A DNA stretch of 64,000 bases from Adiantum capillus-veneris (GCA_014529385.2 CM043971.1:98280985-98344984), one strand, 5' to 3'; positions 1 to 11,300 are shown, counted from the first letter of the stretch. Program-made: numbers and translations. Notes: generated by a model from the sequence alone, not told the origin.

Positions 1-420
1 GTATTGGCTTACGCTATCGGTTGTATCTTAGCTCAACCTGGAGAAAACAACATGGATTTTCCAATCTGCTACTCCAGCAGACAGCTAAATAACATGGAAC
101 AAAATTACATTACCACAAAAAGAGAGGGCTTGGGAATGATCTACTCTATAAAAAATTTAGACATTACCTGCTCGTAAACAAATTCATGTTCTTTGTGGAC
201 CATCACACATTGTTATACCTCGTAAGCAAACCTTTAAATACAGGTTGCATCATTAGATGGTTCCTAAGAATTTGTGCTACAAAAAGTGAGTACCTGCCCA
301 TACTTGAGCAAACTCATGCTAGTCCAACAGGAGGAAACTTCACGGCTAAAAAAACCGTAATAGTGATATTCCTAGCAGAAATTTAGTGGCCTACTCTATT
401 TATTGATATGGAACATTATT
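1..420 (+). pseudogene. Gypsy RNase H and HHCC zinc-finger fragment
   Basis: Translation of 1-240 gives the end of a Ty3/Gypsy RNase H domain, with AIGCILAQPGENNMDF and SSRQLNN, closely matching element A at 17366-17610. A frameshift occurs near 165 and the fragment is cut by the window edge. From about 290 to 420 the frame gives an integrase HHCC-type segment (THASPTGGNF, then a stop before WPTLF), matching A at 18330-18440. The link between the two domains is internally deleted. It is a dead scrap of the A/B/D family with no start codon and several stops. Confidence 0.75.
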
Positions 421-450
421 GTGTGCTTTTACTTTTTGCTGGAGGCTGGG

Positions 451-650
451 GACTTCTCAAACACTGTGTACAAGCCATGAATGGTTGCAAGCACACAACT
501 AGACTATCCTAGTAAGCTCAAAGAGGTCAATGGTGTGTCACTCACCGCTCTACGCTTGCTGTCATGAAGGATTCTATGCCACAAAGAAGAGGAAGCTATC
601 GCCGCCATGCTCAACCGCCTCGCCGTCGTCGATGCCACCACAATGCTCTA
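451..650 (-). repeat. Dispersed repeat shared with 56727-56935 (possible LTR scrap)
   Basis: This stretch aligns with 56727-56935 for most of its length: acactgtgt, caagcacacaac, agtaagctcaaa, tggtgtgtcactcaccgc, gctcaaccgcctc. Read on the minus strand both copies start TGTGGYGGCA, and in the second copy that start follows a purine tract after a Gypsy pol end. I therefore read both as pieces of a short LTR, but no TATA box is visible and this copy has no identifiable partner. Confidence 0.5.
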
Positions 651-659
651 TCATACACA

Positions 660-662
<3 letters not shown>

Positions 663-719
<57 letters not shown>

Positions 720-724
720 CGCGT

Positions 725-782
<58 letters not shown>
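663..782. repeat. Compound microsatellite (TC)n then (CA)n
   Basis: A pure TC tract runs from 663 to 716. After a short interruption a CA tract runs from 726 to 782. Ser-Leu and His-Thr reading frames across it are products of the repeat, not genes. Confidence 0.97.
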
Positions 783-784
<2 letters not shown>

Positions 785-2461
785 GTGAGCACACGATGGA
801 GAAGAAGGTAGAGGTAGAGCAAGAGCACTTCTTTAGCGTGCACCTCTAGAATGAGGATTTTAGGTCAAAATGGACCTTTTTTATGAATTTGACCCATTTT
901 CACACATGGGTGTCCACAATGGCCGGTCATAGCAAAAATAATGTAAAAATAAGATAAGTGGTGCGCCTCTCATCAACAATTACCTGCACACCTATAGGAC
1001 CGACAAGCCCAATCCATGACTCAAATAAAGTGATAAGGTGTCTGTCAAAGGTGATAGGCTGTCCGTAAGTGGTTAACATGTCTCCCTTACTGATGTAGAT
1101 TCCGTCCTTGAAAGCTAATGAGGTAAATCCCGTTCGTCGAGGTGGAAGGCATGTGAGATTGAATGTCTTTAGCTTTCTTCAAACACTCCAAAATCAACCA
1201 AAAATGGCATAGTAATTGCATTCTCATAGAACATATATAATTAAAAATCATATGCAGTGAATAGGCACACAAATTGATTGGTAACAAAATATTAACATTT
1301 TTTCAACAATAAACATTAAACCATAATATAATCAAACGCATAAGCACTTGTAAAGGTACAAAAATAAACAAGTCTATGGTCATTAATTTAAAGATTGAGA
1401 GGCACTAGAGGTCAACCATGGGCAAGCTTCTCAATTCTCTCTGGTCAATTAAGCTATTTAATCGCGAGAGTAAAGTATTTCATGTCCGAGGGCTGACTAG
1501 AGGCTATACCTAAAAGACCTTATAGTTAAGCTATGATAAAAAGGAATTGCATATGAAATCATTACGTGAGTGATTTCCTTTGTTTGACCCCCCAAAGTGT
1601 TTTCCACATTGATTCAATTTTTGATGTGTGTGCTTATTTTGTATGCCTTGTGCTTTTTGCTTCTCAAGGAAAAGCGCCCACACTGGGAACCTCTAGGGCT
1701 CTAGTATCATAGGCAATATATGTGAGTGAAGTACTAGATCAAGCTGGGATTTCTTTTCCAGCTTAAGATTTTACATTTTTGGCACTTTTGTTTTTATTGT
1801 TTGTTTGTTTTTCACTACATTTCAATTTTGCAACTTTGGGGGGTCATAGTGACATTGTTACCCTCCAAAGACTCATCACAATAATAATCTCCCTTTATAA
1901 TTCTTAAGCTAAAGATCAAGAGGGATTAAGCCCACTAGAAAGCACTGGTACATTGCACACAATGCTTCATAATATCAGATTAAAAATCTAAATTAACCAT
2001 TGACAATTAGGAAGGCATTTCCATGGTATTAAGAAGAGCTCTAATGTCTATCTTGGTCAAACTAGCTTAGTCAGACTTCTTGATTCATAAACCTAGACAA
2101 GGGACTATGAAATAAAATTATATTGAATCTAATGTATAATACTAAGCAATGTGTTGAATATTGTGCTACCAATCACAGTTAAAACAGACAAACATGGATG
2201 CTAAAAAAGACAAGAGGCAATGATAATGGACAAGAAACACCTGTTCGTGTTGATGATTGCACTTGATTCAAAGAGTGAACTAGATAAAGATTGCACGAAG
2301 TTCAAAATCCCAACTACTGCAATGCGTTCCTATACACACTAGAAAACACAAGGAATACCTCTAGGAGGCACAACAGTGGGAAGATGAACCAACCTTTATT
2401 GAACACAATCAAAACAACATATACAGAACACTAACCTAAGTATTTGCACCCCCCGCGATGG
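783..2461. other. No recognisable gene
   Basis: Both strands are rich in stops and no conserved protein motif was found. The part nearest 2461 may be the downstream portion of element D's 3' LTR, since the TATA-like site of that LTR lies at 3063-3075 and an AATAAA-like word occurs on the minus strand near 2395. I could not fix where the LTR ends. Confidence 0.4.
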
Positions 2462-2887
2462 TCAAGGGAACATGATATTGTATAGATGGGTAGGTAGCCC
2501 TAAGTCTAAACCCCTATCCTCGTCATCATCAAGAAAAATAAAGTCATCATCAGTGAGACCATACGTGCCATCCGTGTAATGATGTAGATTTTTCTCATCA
2601 TTAGATTGACATATATTCACTAAGAATTTCACTAGGCGTGTATAGTCATCTTGCTCAAAAGGGTAAGCTTGTGCAATCGGAGAGATGTTATTTACTAAGT
2701 ACGGATCAGTCGTGGTCAAGAGACGTATCATCCATTCTAATTCCTCAAAATTTTTCTCACACGCTAGTGTATTCACCAAATCCCATTCACAGACAAGCAC
2801 AGGGTAGACTATGTGAAACACTTGTGGAAAGTAAAGAGGGTACCTCTCACCTAAGGTAGGAGTGGATGACTCTAGCGTATTAGCCAT
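2462..2887 (-). CDS. Hypothetical acidic protein of 141 residues
   Basis: This is an open frame from the first ATG at 2887. The product is unrelated to any family I recognise. Its second half is acidic (DDDFIFLDDDEDRG) and it has no signal peptide or membrane segment. It lies downstream of the presumed TATA of element D's 3' LTR, on the same strand, so it could be an LTR-borne frame or chance. Coding-like composition is the only support. Confidence 0.25.
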   Translation of the reverse strand: MANTLESSTPTLGERYPLYFPQVFHIVYPVLVCEWDLVNTLACEKNFEELEWMIRLLTTTDPYLVNNISPIAQAYPFEQDDYTRLVKFLVNICQSNDEKNLHHYTDGTYGLTDDDFIFLDDDEDRGLDLGLPTHLYNIMFP

Positions 2888-2929
2888 ATCTATACACACA
2901 AATAGATTTTTATTAGTGTGCAAATATTG

Positions 2930-3153
2930 AAAGGGTCATGTCCTTGTGCATAATGTGTTATTATGGTTTTTGGGTCATGTACTAGAATTTGTAGATTTCA
3001 AGATTTTTGTTTGGTGGCTCTTGCTCTTTTATTTTTTTATTTTTGTTTTCTTGAGTATAGGGCTATATATATACATTCCCTAAGATTGGGAGATTGAGAA
3101 GTCAGGGAGGAAGGTTAAGAGGGGAGCAAGTGAATGATGGATGTCAACAAACA
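2930..3153 (-). repeat. Start of 3' LTR of Gypsy element D
   Basis: On the minus strand the pol tail of D ends, a purine tract follows, and sequence starting TGTTTGTTGACATCC begins at 3153. A TATA-like tract (minus strand TGTATATATATAG) sits at 3063-3075, about 80 bases in. The far end was not found because no 5' LTR of D survives for comparison. Confidence 0.5.
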
Positions 3154-3170
3154 CTCGCCCCTTCCTTGGG
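3154..3170 (-). other. Polypurine tract of element D
   Basis: The minus strand reads AAGGAAGGGGCGAG immediately before the TG of the presumed LTR. This is the expected plus-strand DNA primer site of an LTR retrotransposon. In D it follows the pol tail directly, unlike A and B, where an accessory module comes between. Confidence 0.6.
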
Positions 3171-3171
3171 T

Positions 3172-4030
3172 AGATCATACCTTTTGGAACAATGTCGTCA
3201 CCCTTTGAAGCCAATTATTCCAAGTTGTAATGGGTGAAGACTTTGACCAATAGTTTTTTGCCACCCTAGATGTTTCATCTAGTTGCAAGGGTAGTAAGGT
3301 ACTCTCCCATGATTTTACTTGAAATGTTATTTTAGGTGATGAATTTACAATGGGAGGTGCTATTCTTTCCTTGTGTTTTTGTACATTTTTGGTGATAGGT
3401 GGAATTTGTGAAGAAGTTTGTGTTTTTGTAGAAGAACTACATGAAGAGCAAGAAGCTTCATTTGTTTTTCCTATGTTTGAGACGAGCAAGACAAGTCGTT
3501 CTCGCTTGGGTATCCAAACTAGCTTTGGATCAAGTGTACAATATTCAGTGATCTTTCCCTTCCCAGAATCTTCAATCGGCTTTATTGTTACATGATTTGA
3601 CTCACATGGTGTATATGTGAAAGGTAAGAACACAGTTTACGTTTAGGCACCCATATTTGCTCATTCCCTTCATAGTAGCCTTGGGCTTCCAATAGTCGTT
3701 TAGGAATCCAACACAATGTTTTCTTATATTTCTTGGAGCAAGTGGGGCGTCTCTTACAAGGCTTCTGTTTTTTAGCGTAAAAAATGATCACTAAAGAAGC
3801 TTTAGGGACCCATTTGTATGTTTTATTTGTTATATTATGATGAGTCTTCTGTGTCTTGTGCTTTGTTTCAGCTATAGAAGTTGAAGCTCTAGAGGGTTGG
3901 GCTATAAGTACAGATGGTTCAACCTCTGGGACATGCAATGTTTTGGGTTCTATTTCCTCAGGAGGTGATATCTGAGGGACTATCACTTGAGTGGTAGGAC
4001 TAAGAGTTGGTTTCTGTGTTGTGACACTCC
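3172..4030 (-). pseudogene. Element D pol tail with W-x-P-K repeats
   Basis: This is the C-terminal tail of the D polyprotein, in two overlapping frames. It is basic and low in order, and contains TYKWVPKAS, LCWIPKRL, EQIWVPKRK and PKLVWIPKRE. The same W-[IVR]-P-K motif recurs in the tail of B (28573-29010) and A (36570 onward). No catalytic domain is visible and the function is unknown. A frameshift near 3600 and a stop break it. Confidence 0.6.
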
Positions 4031-4036
4031 CAGTCC

Positions 4037-4352
4037 CCTGATCAATAGTGAATTTGGTCACTAACATCCATTTGCATCCTAGGTTTATATTGCCTTCCAT
4101 AGTTCCAGCAGGCATGAACAAAAAGTATTGAGCTACGACCTTGTTGTCCTAACTGACAGAAGTGTGCCAGGTTCCAAAAATGGTAGTTCTTTTTTTGTTG
4201 CTACCCTTGACTTTGATGGTACTCTCAGATAGAGATGGCTTTCCTAACTGACACCACACTCCATATGATAGCAGATTATATTTAGAAACTTTGTCCAATA
4301 AGGCATTATATAGCACTATCCCATAGGTGCTATTTAACTCAATAGGGTATCG
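4037..4352 (-). pseudogene. Element D second retropepsin-like domain (decayed)
   Basis: It lies after the integrase C terminus. It aligns with the post-integrase protease-like domain of B: NALLDKVSKYNLLS faces B's RALLDSGAQANLLS, and NLGCKWMLVTKFTID faces LLGQPWQKQYNAMID. The catalytic D-[ST]-G has become D-K-V and a stop follows GTWHTSVS. It is therefore non-functional but shows that the position is shared by the family. Confidence 0.6.
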
Positions 4353-4399
4353 TAGAGGTATGTCAAAGTCCAACCAATCATCCTTTGTTTCAACTTGAA

Positions 4400-5429
4400 A
4401 TGCATGTGTAACTCCAAGATTGGCCTCTTGTTGGCATCTAATACGTTGATGTTGCTCCTTAGCCTCGGCTTGAGCTTGTATCTTTTTCAATTGTACTTGT
4501 GCCTTTTTTTGATGGATGGCATGTATCTCCTCTTGGCTCAAAGGATCAAAGTATCTTTTAAATTTTCTCCCATTGAGAAATCCAATGGTTTCAACTCCAT
4601 CAAGAGTTTCCACATGAATGGTACCTTGTGGGGTGATTTTGCATACTCTATATGGTCCTTTTCTCACATATTTCAACTTTTTCTTCTTGTTATGCACTCC
4701 ATACATAAGGACTTTATCCCCAACCTTGATATCCTTGTTCTGTAAATGATGGTCAAACCATTTCTTTTTTATATCTTTCTCCACCAGTGCATTTTACACA
4801 ACCAATTATATCTTTTCATCTAACCTCTCAAGGATATATGAATGCTCAACTAAAGGGTTACCATCCTAGCCTTCTTGTGAAGCTACCCACAAACTAGGAA
4901 TCACAAACTCCCATGGCATAACTGCTTCTTGTCCATATACCATCTTGAATGGTGTACAATTAATAGCCACTTTGTAAGCAGTACAATAAGCACATAGAGC
5001 TGATGTCAGCTTTAAATTCCGATCTGTGCGATGAGCTTCCACTGTTTTGGTCAAGATAGAAATTAAATTCTTATTAGTGCTTTTAGCTTGGCCATTTGCT
5101 TGTGGATAATAAGGTGTAGGCTTATGGTGGGCTATCATGAAGTTTGTCATGGGTTCATTTATCACTCCATTTATAAAATGAGTACCATTGTCACTCACAA
5201 TCTCAAGGGGACAAGTAAATCATGTAGTAATGTTCTCAAAGAGAAACTTAGCAGTTGACCTTGCATCAGCCTTGCGTGTCGCCTTGGCTTCCACCCACTT
5301 TGTCACATAGTCAGTGGCAACAATAATATATTGAGATTGAGTGTTACGAGCTATCGAACTAACTGGGCCTACAAAGTCTAAACCCCATTTTTCAAATGGT
5401 TGAGTCACTTTAATAGGATGTAAGGGCAT
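4400..5429 (-). pseudogene. Element D integrase
   Basis: Integrase core motifs appear in order on the minus strand: WGLDFVGP (first Asp), MSDNGTHF (second Asp), then YYPQANGQAKSTNK, where the catalytic Glu expected after GQA is Lys. A C-terminal segment (VGDKVLMYGVHNKKKKLK, then RKGPYRV) follows. A stop and frame change lie near 5200 and another break near 4790-4860. It is inactive. Confidence 0.85.
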
Positions 5430-5439
5430 CTTATCCTTT

Positions 5440-5640
5440 CATTGTGTAATCTTGTAACGTTGGCATTCATCGCACCCTTTTGAAAAAAGTGATGATTTCT
5501 TGAATAAGTTAGGCCACCAATAGACCGATTGCAACACCTTTCTAGCAGTTAGTTCCCCTAAAAAATGTCCTCTAGATATACCCATGTGGGCTTCTTGCAG
5601 TATGTATAAATACTCATCCTCTTAAGCACAACGTCTAAGA
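5440..5640 (-). pseudogene. Element D integrase HHCC zinc finger
   Basis: The minus strand gives LQEAHMGISRGHF, then VYWWPNLF and GCDECQRYK. This is the HHCC module that precedes the retroviral-type integrase core. It continues into the core after a stop near 5440. Confidence 0.75.
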
Positions 5641-5739
5641 ATATCATCCTTCCCTAGCTTGTAGAGAGTTCCTACAATTAGAGAATAAGATTCACATTCC
5701 TTTAATAGTTTTCAAGCTATATCCTTTACGAAGCTCCTT

Positions 5740-6396
5740 GGGTGTAAAACCATTAACTAAAAAGTTCACAATTTTCTCACTTCCAGACATGGTCTTGGGG
5801 AATTATCAGGCAATTCTCATTGATTCTAGAAGGGGCTTCACCATTGGGTATGCAAGACAAATGGTCCACCATGCCATGCATTTTACTGAGTCTCACCATA
5901 ATGGTAAAATCAAACTCAAGAAGAATTAATAACCATCGTATAATTCTTCCCATGGAACAAGGTTTATTCACTAGATACAACAACACTTGATGATCCACCT
6001 AGAAAAAAAACTTGTTGGCAAGAAGGTAGTAGCAAATTTTTTTTACTGCATAAATCTAACTAAATCTTCTTGCTCTGTAATGGTGTAGTTCCTCTCAACA
6101 TCATTAAATTGCCAACTTTCAAAGCTAATGGAGTAGTCTAATTTATGCTCTCCTGGTGGAGCTAGAACACACCCAATAACAAAAGTTTGATGCATCAATA
6201 TGCACATGGAAAATTACATTCCAATTGGGCACCCATAGGATGGGAGCACTTTTCAAGGCCTTTTCTAATAACTCATAAGCATGGTCACACTCCACGGTCC
6301 AGTGCAACTCAATAATAATCTTGTACAATGGACGAGCTATCTTGACAAAGTTTAACATAAACCACCGATAATAACCAACATGGCCCATGAACCATT
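5740..6396 (-). pseudogene. Element D reverse transcriptase end and RNase H
   Basis: The minus strand begins with WFMGHVGYYR, the conserved RT connection segment, and continues through ARPLYK and PILWVPNWNVIFHVHIDAS (start of RNase H) to DHQVLLYLVNKPCSMGR. Several frameshifts and stops occur near 6000-6150. The upstream half of RT, with the YxDD box, is missing: at 6397 the sequence passes directly into an LTR of element F. Confidence 0.85.
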
Positions 6397-6420
6397 TGTC
6401 AAAGTCTATGATGCGGAAGC

Positions 6421-6488
<68 letters not shown>

Positions 6489-6679
6489 TCTTGAACCAAT
6501 CAACCTTGGCAATGAATAACTGAATGTGTATACAATGGAGGCAAGGGGTTGTTTATATACAAATCCTAGTAAATTTCCCTACCCAAGATTTTAACAAATA
6601 AGTAAAATAAATACCTAAAAGCCAAACTAAATAATGGGATCACATTGGGCAGTTCACTTGAGATGCCTAAACTTTAACA
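6397..6679 (-). repeat. 3' LTR of element F
   Basis: On the minus strand it starts TGTTAAAGTTTAGG and ends CTTTGACA, giving TG...CA ends over 283 bp. The promoter-like word TATATAAAC is at 6551-6559, and a CT microsatellite (GA on plus, 6423-6486) begins about 65 bases downstream of it, so it would lie in the transcribed leader. Positions 6397-6511 match 8895-9004. Confidence 0.85.
6423..6486. repeat. (GA)n microsatellite inside F 3' LTR
   Basis: A pure GA tract of 64 bases. The paired tract in the other LTR (8943-8979) is only about 37 bases, so the repeat length has changed since insertion. Confidence 0.97.
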
Positions 6680-6692
6680 CCCTCTCTATAGC
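6680..6692 (-). other. Polypurine tract of element F
   Basis: The minus strand reads TATAGAGAGGG directly before the TGTTAAAG start of the 3' LTR. Confidence 0.6.
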
Positions 6693-7259
6693 TAATAATG
6701 GAAATCAATAGTGAGACCAAGTCGATGAAGAAGCTACCATGGACACCCAAATAGAAGGCCTTGAACTACTGGATACACCTCGATGTTACTCTCCTCAATT
6801 TTGTACCTGAAAGTAATGCCATATCGAGCATCGGTTGCCTTCGTAGAAACTTTGAAATGTAGGCCATACTACGTCTAATAATCCCCATTCGTGAATTGTG
6901 AACATGTCACGTCCAAAAGATAAAATTCTAAAATAATGAACTATTGGAACACATCCTGTCCATAATCTGACCAACAACAATGAATTGGCTAGCCCAGCCA
7001 TAGTGTTTTAGATGTCTGATTGGTTCCCTACCATATGTATGTGCATTGAACTCCGACCTACGGGTCCAAACACCAATAACTTGAACTCCAACACAAGGGT
7101 CCAAATTAATTATAGGGAGGAGTGCTTTCCCATCTCTGCCACTCACAAGCCTCTCTCTGTCTGAAGCTAGTGGTGGCATCGTTCTTCATGTGACTAGAGG
7201 GTAGGAATCCATGCCAGTGTAGTCACCACTACACCAGTAGCCTCCTTGTTGTCCTTCCC
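6693..7259. other. Interior of element F without recognisable coding
   Basis: This stretch lies between the purine tract and the gag remnant. In a complete Copia element it would hold the end of RNase H. I see no protease, integrase or RT motif in any frame, so pol has been deleted or replaced. Confidence 0.45.
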
Positions 7260-8196
7260 TCAGTCAGTATCACTACCTTCCTCGTGTTGCTTTCTTTTAC
7301 CTTTTCCCTTTGTAGAACATATGTCTTTGCCGTTGGATTTGCAATCCTTGGCCAAATGACCATGCTTTCCACATTTGTAACAACGGTACTTTGTCCTCTT
7401 TCTAGAATCCGAAACAGCAAGTGCATCACCATCTGCTTCCATTGTCTTAGAAATCTGAATTTTGCCTTGAGTTACCAGCACGGCTTCTTCCTCAATAAGA
7501 AAAGAGCTGAGATCATCAAATTCCAGCTTTTCCTTCTTGACTTGTAGCTGTAGTGTCCTAGCCACCGTTTCATACTCTTGAGGCAACTTCGTGAGAACCA
7601 AAGTAGCTAACTGGGTACTCCTCAGTGCACTCTTCATAGCTGATAGTTAATCATGAATAACTTTAGTTTTCATAAGAAATGATTGCATGGAACTTCCTTG
7701 GGGAAAGTGGATGGCAAACAACTGTCCAAGAAGGGTGACTGCTCTCATCGTAGAATCCCAATCATACATACCTACGAGGTTGAACCACATTTTGTTTGGT
7801 AGTCTTCAAGGTCTAAATAACTAGAGAAAGGTCCTTTGTAAGAGATTCCGCAATGGCCAACATTGCCTTCGCATAAGACGCATCCCAATCAACATACGAT
7901 TTGAGATATTCGTCGTCTTGAAGGCGCGTGTACCTGTTGTGGGAATCCCGTGTGGGACGAGACTTCGAGTCATCGACAACATCCCATAAAATTTTCCGTG
8001 TGAACCAGAGTCGCATAATCAAATTCCAATGAACGTAGTTATTCCTGTTCAATTTGTCGCTGGAGCTTGAGCAAGGTAGGGCCATGGTGAAGTTTCTAGA
8101 TCTAGAACTCTGGGAACCTTCTTGCACTCCAAAGTGTGACTGCACAAACCAAGCCGCACGATCCCCAATTTCCTCGCCTCTGCCAAGCGGCTCCAC
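7260..8196 (-). pseudogene. Copia gag remnant of element F
   Basis: The N-terminal part contains KLNRNNYVHWNLIMRLWF followed by LWDVVDD, typical of plant Copia gag. The C-terminal part has VLTKLPQEYETVARTL and a CCHC zinc knuckle, CYKCGKHGHLAKDC. The two are out of frame, and the stretch 7640-7810 between them has stops. Gag would coat element RNA in virus-like particles, but this copy cannot do so. Confidence 0.8.
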
Positions 8197-8882
8197 ACCC
8201 TCTGCTATCCCTCTCTAGAACTTGAAATCGCTCAAAACCACCAATTGGCCACTCAAAGCCTAGCACTCTGCACTCATCCAAGCCTTGTGATAAATCTCTC
8301 CATCAAGCTCCTCCAAAGCCTCCGTTTGACCCCTCTCTAGGCTCTAATATCCTCGCTCCAGTCATCAAGGAGAGGGGATCGTTTGAACTATCCTTGTTGC
8401 TCAAAAGCCCTATGGAACTCCTAGGGGACAACGTTTTGAAATGCTGCGTCACCAAGGGGGGGGGGGGGGGGGGGGTGGACAATGAGTGAAGGGAGGGGAG
8501 GATGGGCCTGCACTTGGAGTTTCAAAATGCAAGTTGGGAGGGGGGACTGGGCCTTGATTACGACAACGTTTCAATACACTGGGGACAGGAGGAGCAGGTG
8601 TGGCTGTCGTCGTAGGTTGGTCGGAGTTTCAAAACGCACAAAGGAGGGAAGGCATTACTGGGCGCGGCGTTTTAAAATTCTATTGGGAGGGGAGGTGGAA
8701 GAAGGCAGTGGTGTCAGCACTTTGAAAATTCACAAAGTGCCACTACAAGGGGGGAGGCATAGAGAGCCACCTTTTGGGCTTCATTTTAAAATGCTATAGT
8801 AGAGATGGGAAGATTGGAGGCTAGTGCCAGTGGGTTCCTATCTTCACGAGGCTCCTCCTCCACCAAGGGCTTCAAGACACAT
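8197..8882. other. Leader region of element F with a G tract
   Basis: It lies between the primer site and gag on the minus strand. It has no convincing gene. A G homopolymer of about 20 bases is present near 8456-8475. Confidence 0.5.
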
Positions 8883-8894
8883 GCTTTGATACCA
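8883..8894 (-). other. Primer-binding site, initiator tRNA-Met type
   Basis: The minus strand reads TGGTATCAAAGC directly after the CA that ends the 5' LTR. The usual plant Copia site is TGGTATCAGAGC, so there is one difference. Confidence 0.8.
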
Positions 8895-8939
8895 TGTCAA
8901 AGTTGACGATGCGGAAGTGTAGAGACCAAGGGAAGTGAG

Positions 8940-8981
<42 letters not shown>

Positions 8982-9004
8982 TCTTGGACCAATCAACCTT
9001 GGCA
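8895..9004 (-). repeat. 5' LTR of element F, 3' part only
   Basis: It matches 6397-6511, including the microsatellite at 8943-8979, and then passes abruptly into the protease of element D at 9005. The U3/promoter half is gone. Confidence 0.8.
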
Positions 9005-9420
9005 AAGATCTATGATCAGTTATAGATCTATTTCCTAGAGGATGTGCTCGACCACTTACAAGATCAACTTGAATGACAGAGTCTTGGAATTGCAAGTAGA
9101 CATGGTTTTTAGACCAGTCATGCACCCTTTTTACTTCTGTCATGAAATTACGTCCTAAGATCATCTCAGATCACATCGTGTGCTTGGAAAAATCCATAAC
9201 ATTGAAGGTATGCCTTATTTTGTGTTAAAGGACCTTGATCTTGAGATCTTCTAGCGTCCCAATAGGTTTAACAAAAGTCCCATTGGCCATCTTTACCACT
9301 ATGTTTGTAGTCCCAAGGTGAGGTCCTCCCGTAGATTCCCATCAATTTTTAGTTACAATGCTAACCCCAGTGCCACCATCAAGGATTCCCTTCACAATTA
9401 ATCCCTTGTTTGTAATTGGT
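9005..9420 (-). pseudogene. Element D first protease (retropepsin)
   Basis: The minus strand gives ILDGGTGVSIVTKN followed by a stop, then MILGRNFMTEVKRVHDWS. These correspond to B's ILDSGAGVAIATKE and IILGRPFMRQLKMVQDW. The catalytic D-S-G is D-G-G here. The domain lies between gag and the deleted RT, the usual place. Confidence 0.75.
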
Positions 9421-11300
9421 ATGGTTGCATTGGATTCATCGCCTTCAAAGTATTGTTCCAACTTTGTTAACATGTATTTCAACAACAGAGTTCTCATCTA
9501 GGTTGGGTTGTGGATCTAAGTGTTCCTCCTCTATTGGCACCTCCCTAGCTTCATCCATTTGTGCAAATTGTGGTAGCCTGACTTTCAGTTCTCGATTGAG
9601 GAAAGCTCAAAGAGCTAAGAAAATCTCAAGGTCTCCATATAGTCTAAACATGATGGTGGTTCTAACTTTTGAAGCCATGAAATCCATAAATTTGGCGATA
9701 TTTAACGGCACTTTTTGGGCTTCAATCCCTTGACATGGGGAAGATGGGATCTCCATTTCTACAATAGGGTCAGGTAATTCCTTTGTAAAAATTCTCTCCA
9801 ACAAGAAGGGAGTACGCCCAGTTCCCAATGACTTAAAGTCACTTTCTTCTTGGATGACATTAGGTATAGCTAGTGGTCTATGGTCTTTGTGAGGTTGATT
9901 TTGCATAGGGAACACTGTGTCTATAATCTAGATCTCCCTAGGTGCTAGCTCTAGATCCTTTGGGTCTCTTCTACCAAAGTCATTAATTTCTTGACTCGCT
10001 CGATCTCCTCTATAGGGTTTGGGTAAGTTCATATCTTATTCTTGGGTTCCTTGGGTCTGGCCATTGTGGCTCATGATGATCTTCCTTGTTTGTTTTCTTT
10101 CCTAGTGACCATTTTAGTCTCCATGATCTCATTTGAATCAAAATCCTCTTCAGCATCATTCATATACACGGGGTCATCACCAGTCCCTATGTTGGTCTTT
10201 GAACTGGGGTCTAACTTTGCTTCTTTTTGCGATCTATTCCTTTGTGTTTTCTTCTTCTTTTGAGATTGGGCAATTTTTGTTGTGTCTCTTTCTTTAAGAA
10301 CACAATTTTGGTTTTGGAGCATTGATCGTGTGAGTACATTTACAGGTACCACATTTGTACTTTGTGATGGACCCTTGGTAACCTCAATTAAGTTCAATGG
10401 CGTGATCTTTGGTGCATTTGGATTATTAGGACATTGGGTAATCAAATGATCCATTCCACATCAATTACATATGAGTATCGACATTGTAGTTGTACTTGCT
10501 TGATTGGTTTGCACTAGTGTGGAATTCTTTTGTAGTCTAATAGGACACTCGAGTGGACCTCCACACTCGTAGCATCGAAGAGGTGGTCTCTTGGTAGTGA
10601 AATTAATATTTTTGTCCTTGTTGTTTGGATTTCTTGGACAATCTTCAGAAAAATGTCCACCTTTTCGTCCACAACCCAAGCAATACGCCGTGACTAGTGG
10701 TATTTCATTTGGCTCTGTCATGTCAAGCTCTACCTGAGGAGCTTGTTTTTCTGTGCTTGCCAAGGAATTTTCTTTTAAAACACTGAGCATCAAGCTGTAG
10801 ATTGCTCAGTCTTGACCTTTGTACCGTCTTTGTCTTAGCTCTCCAATTAGACTGGCTTCAATTGGCTAATCTGTTGGATCTTGCAATTCTAGTTCTCGAC
10901 TATAGATCTGACCACTATAATCCATGTACAATGACCTTTATTGCATATGCACCAACTGCATGTTTTGATGGCTTGTGCAGATTTCTGGATAACCACTTGG
11001 GTTGACTTTATGAACTTCTATTTGCACTTCATCTTTGAGCTTGCAATACCTGGCTCCACTGAAATCTGTGAACATTTGGGAGTTTTCTGAATCTGACTTT
11101 ACTCTGATCAATAGCATCTTGGCTCCTGTGTTGCTTTTGCTACTCATCAAGTATCTATGGCCTTCTGAATCTGCATATAAGAACTTATCTCCATTGTAGC
11201 CATATAGCTGTAAAATCTGCTCTATTGTAGTTGTAGATGTGTTACCACTGATACTAGCTTGCTCTATAGTACTTGAATTCTCGGATCGATTTGAGTCCAT
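9421..11300 (-). pseudogene. Element D gag remnants
   Basis: Pieces in order on the minus strand: an N-terminal segment (AKMLLIRVKSD, ARYCKLKDE) resembling B residues 80-110; two CCHC-like knuckles (YCLGCGRKGGHFSEDC and a second starting RCYECGG, near 10560-10690); a basic segment (VPVNVLTRSML) matching B's IPTQVLTRAQ; and linker pieces at 9607-9915. The central gag core found in A and B is missing, so at least 1.5 kb has been lost. Several frames and stops. Confidence 0.7.

Larger units (their letters stand above)
6397..9004 (-). mobile_element. Copia-type element F, gag only, truncated 5' LTR
   Basis: It is bounded by related LTR sequence: 3' LTR at 6397-6679 and the last 110 bases of the 5' LTR at 8895-9004. 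Inside are a tRNA-Met primer site, a Copia gag remnant and a purine tract, but no protease, integrase or RT. No target-site duplication is left because the U3 part of the 5' LTR and the adjoining RT part of host element D were deleted together. It is a non-autonomous or decayed copy. Confidence 0.8.

Noticed and set aside
530-849. Frames rich in Ser-Leu and His-Thr over the TC/CA microsatellite
   Set aside because: Entirely explained by dinucleotide repeats; the same happens at 20059-20430, 54526-55155 and 60388-61395.
9416-9733. Plus-strand frame of 105 codons
   Set aside because: It lies antisense to gag/protease remnants of element D and has no recognisable features.
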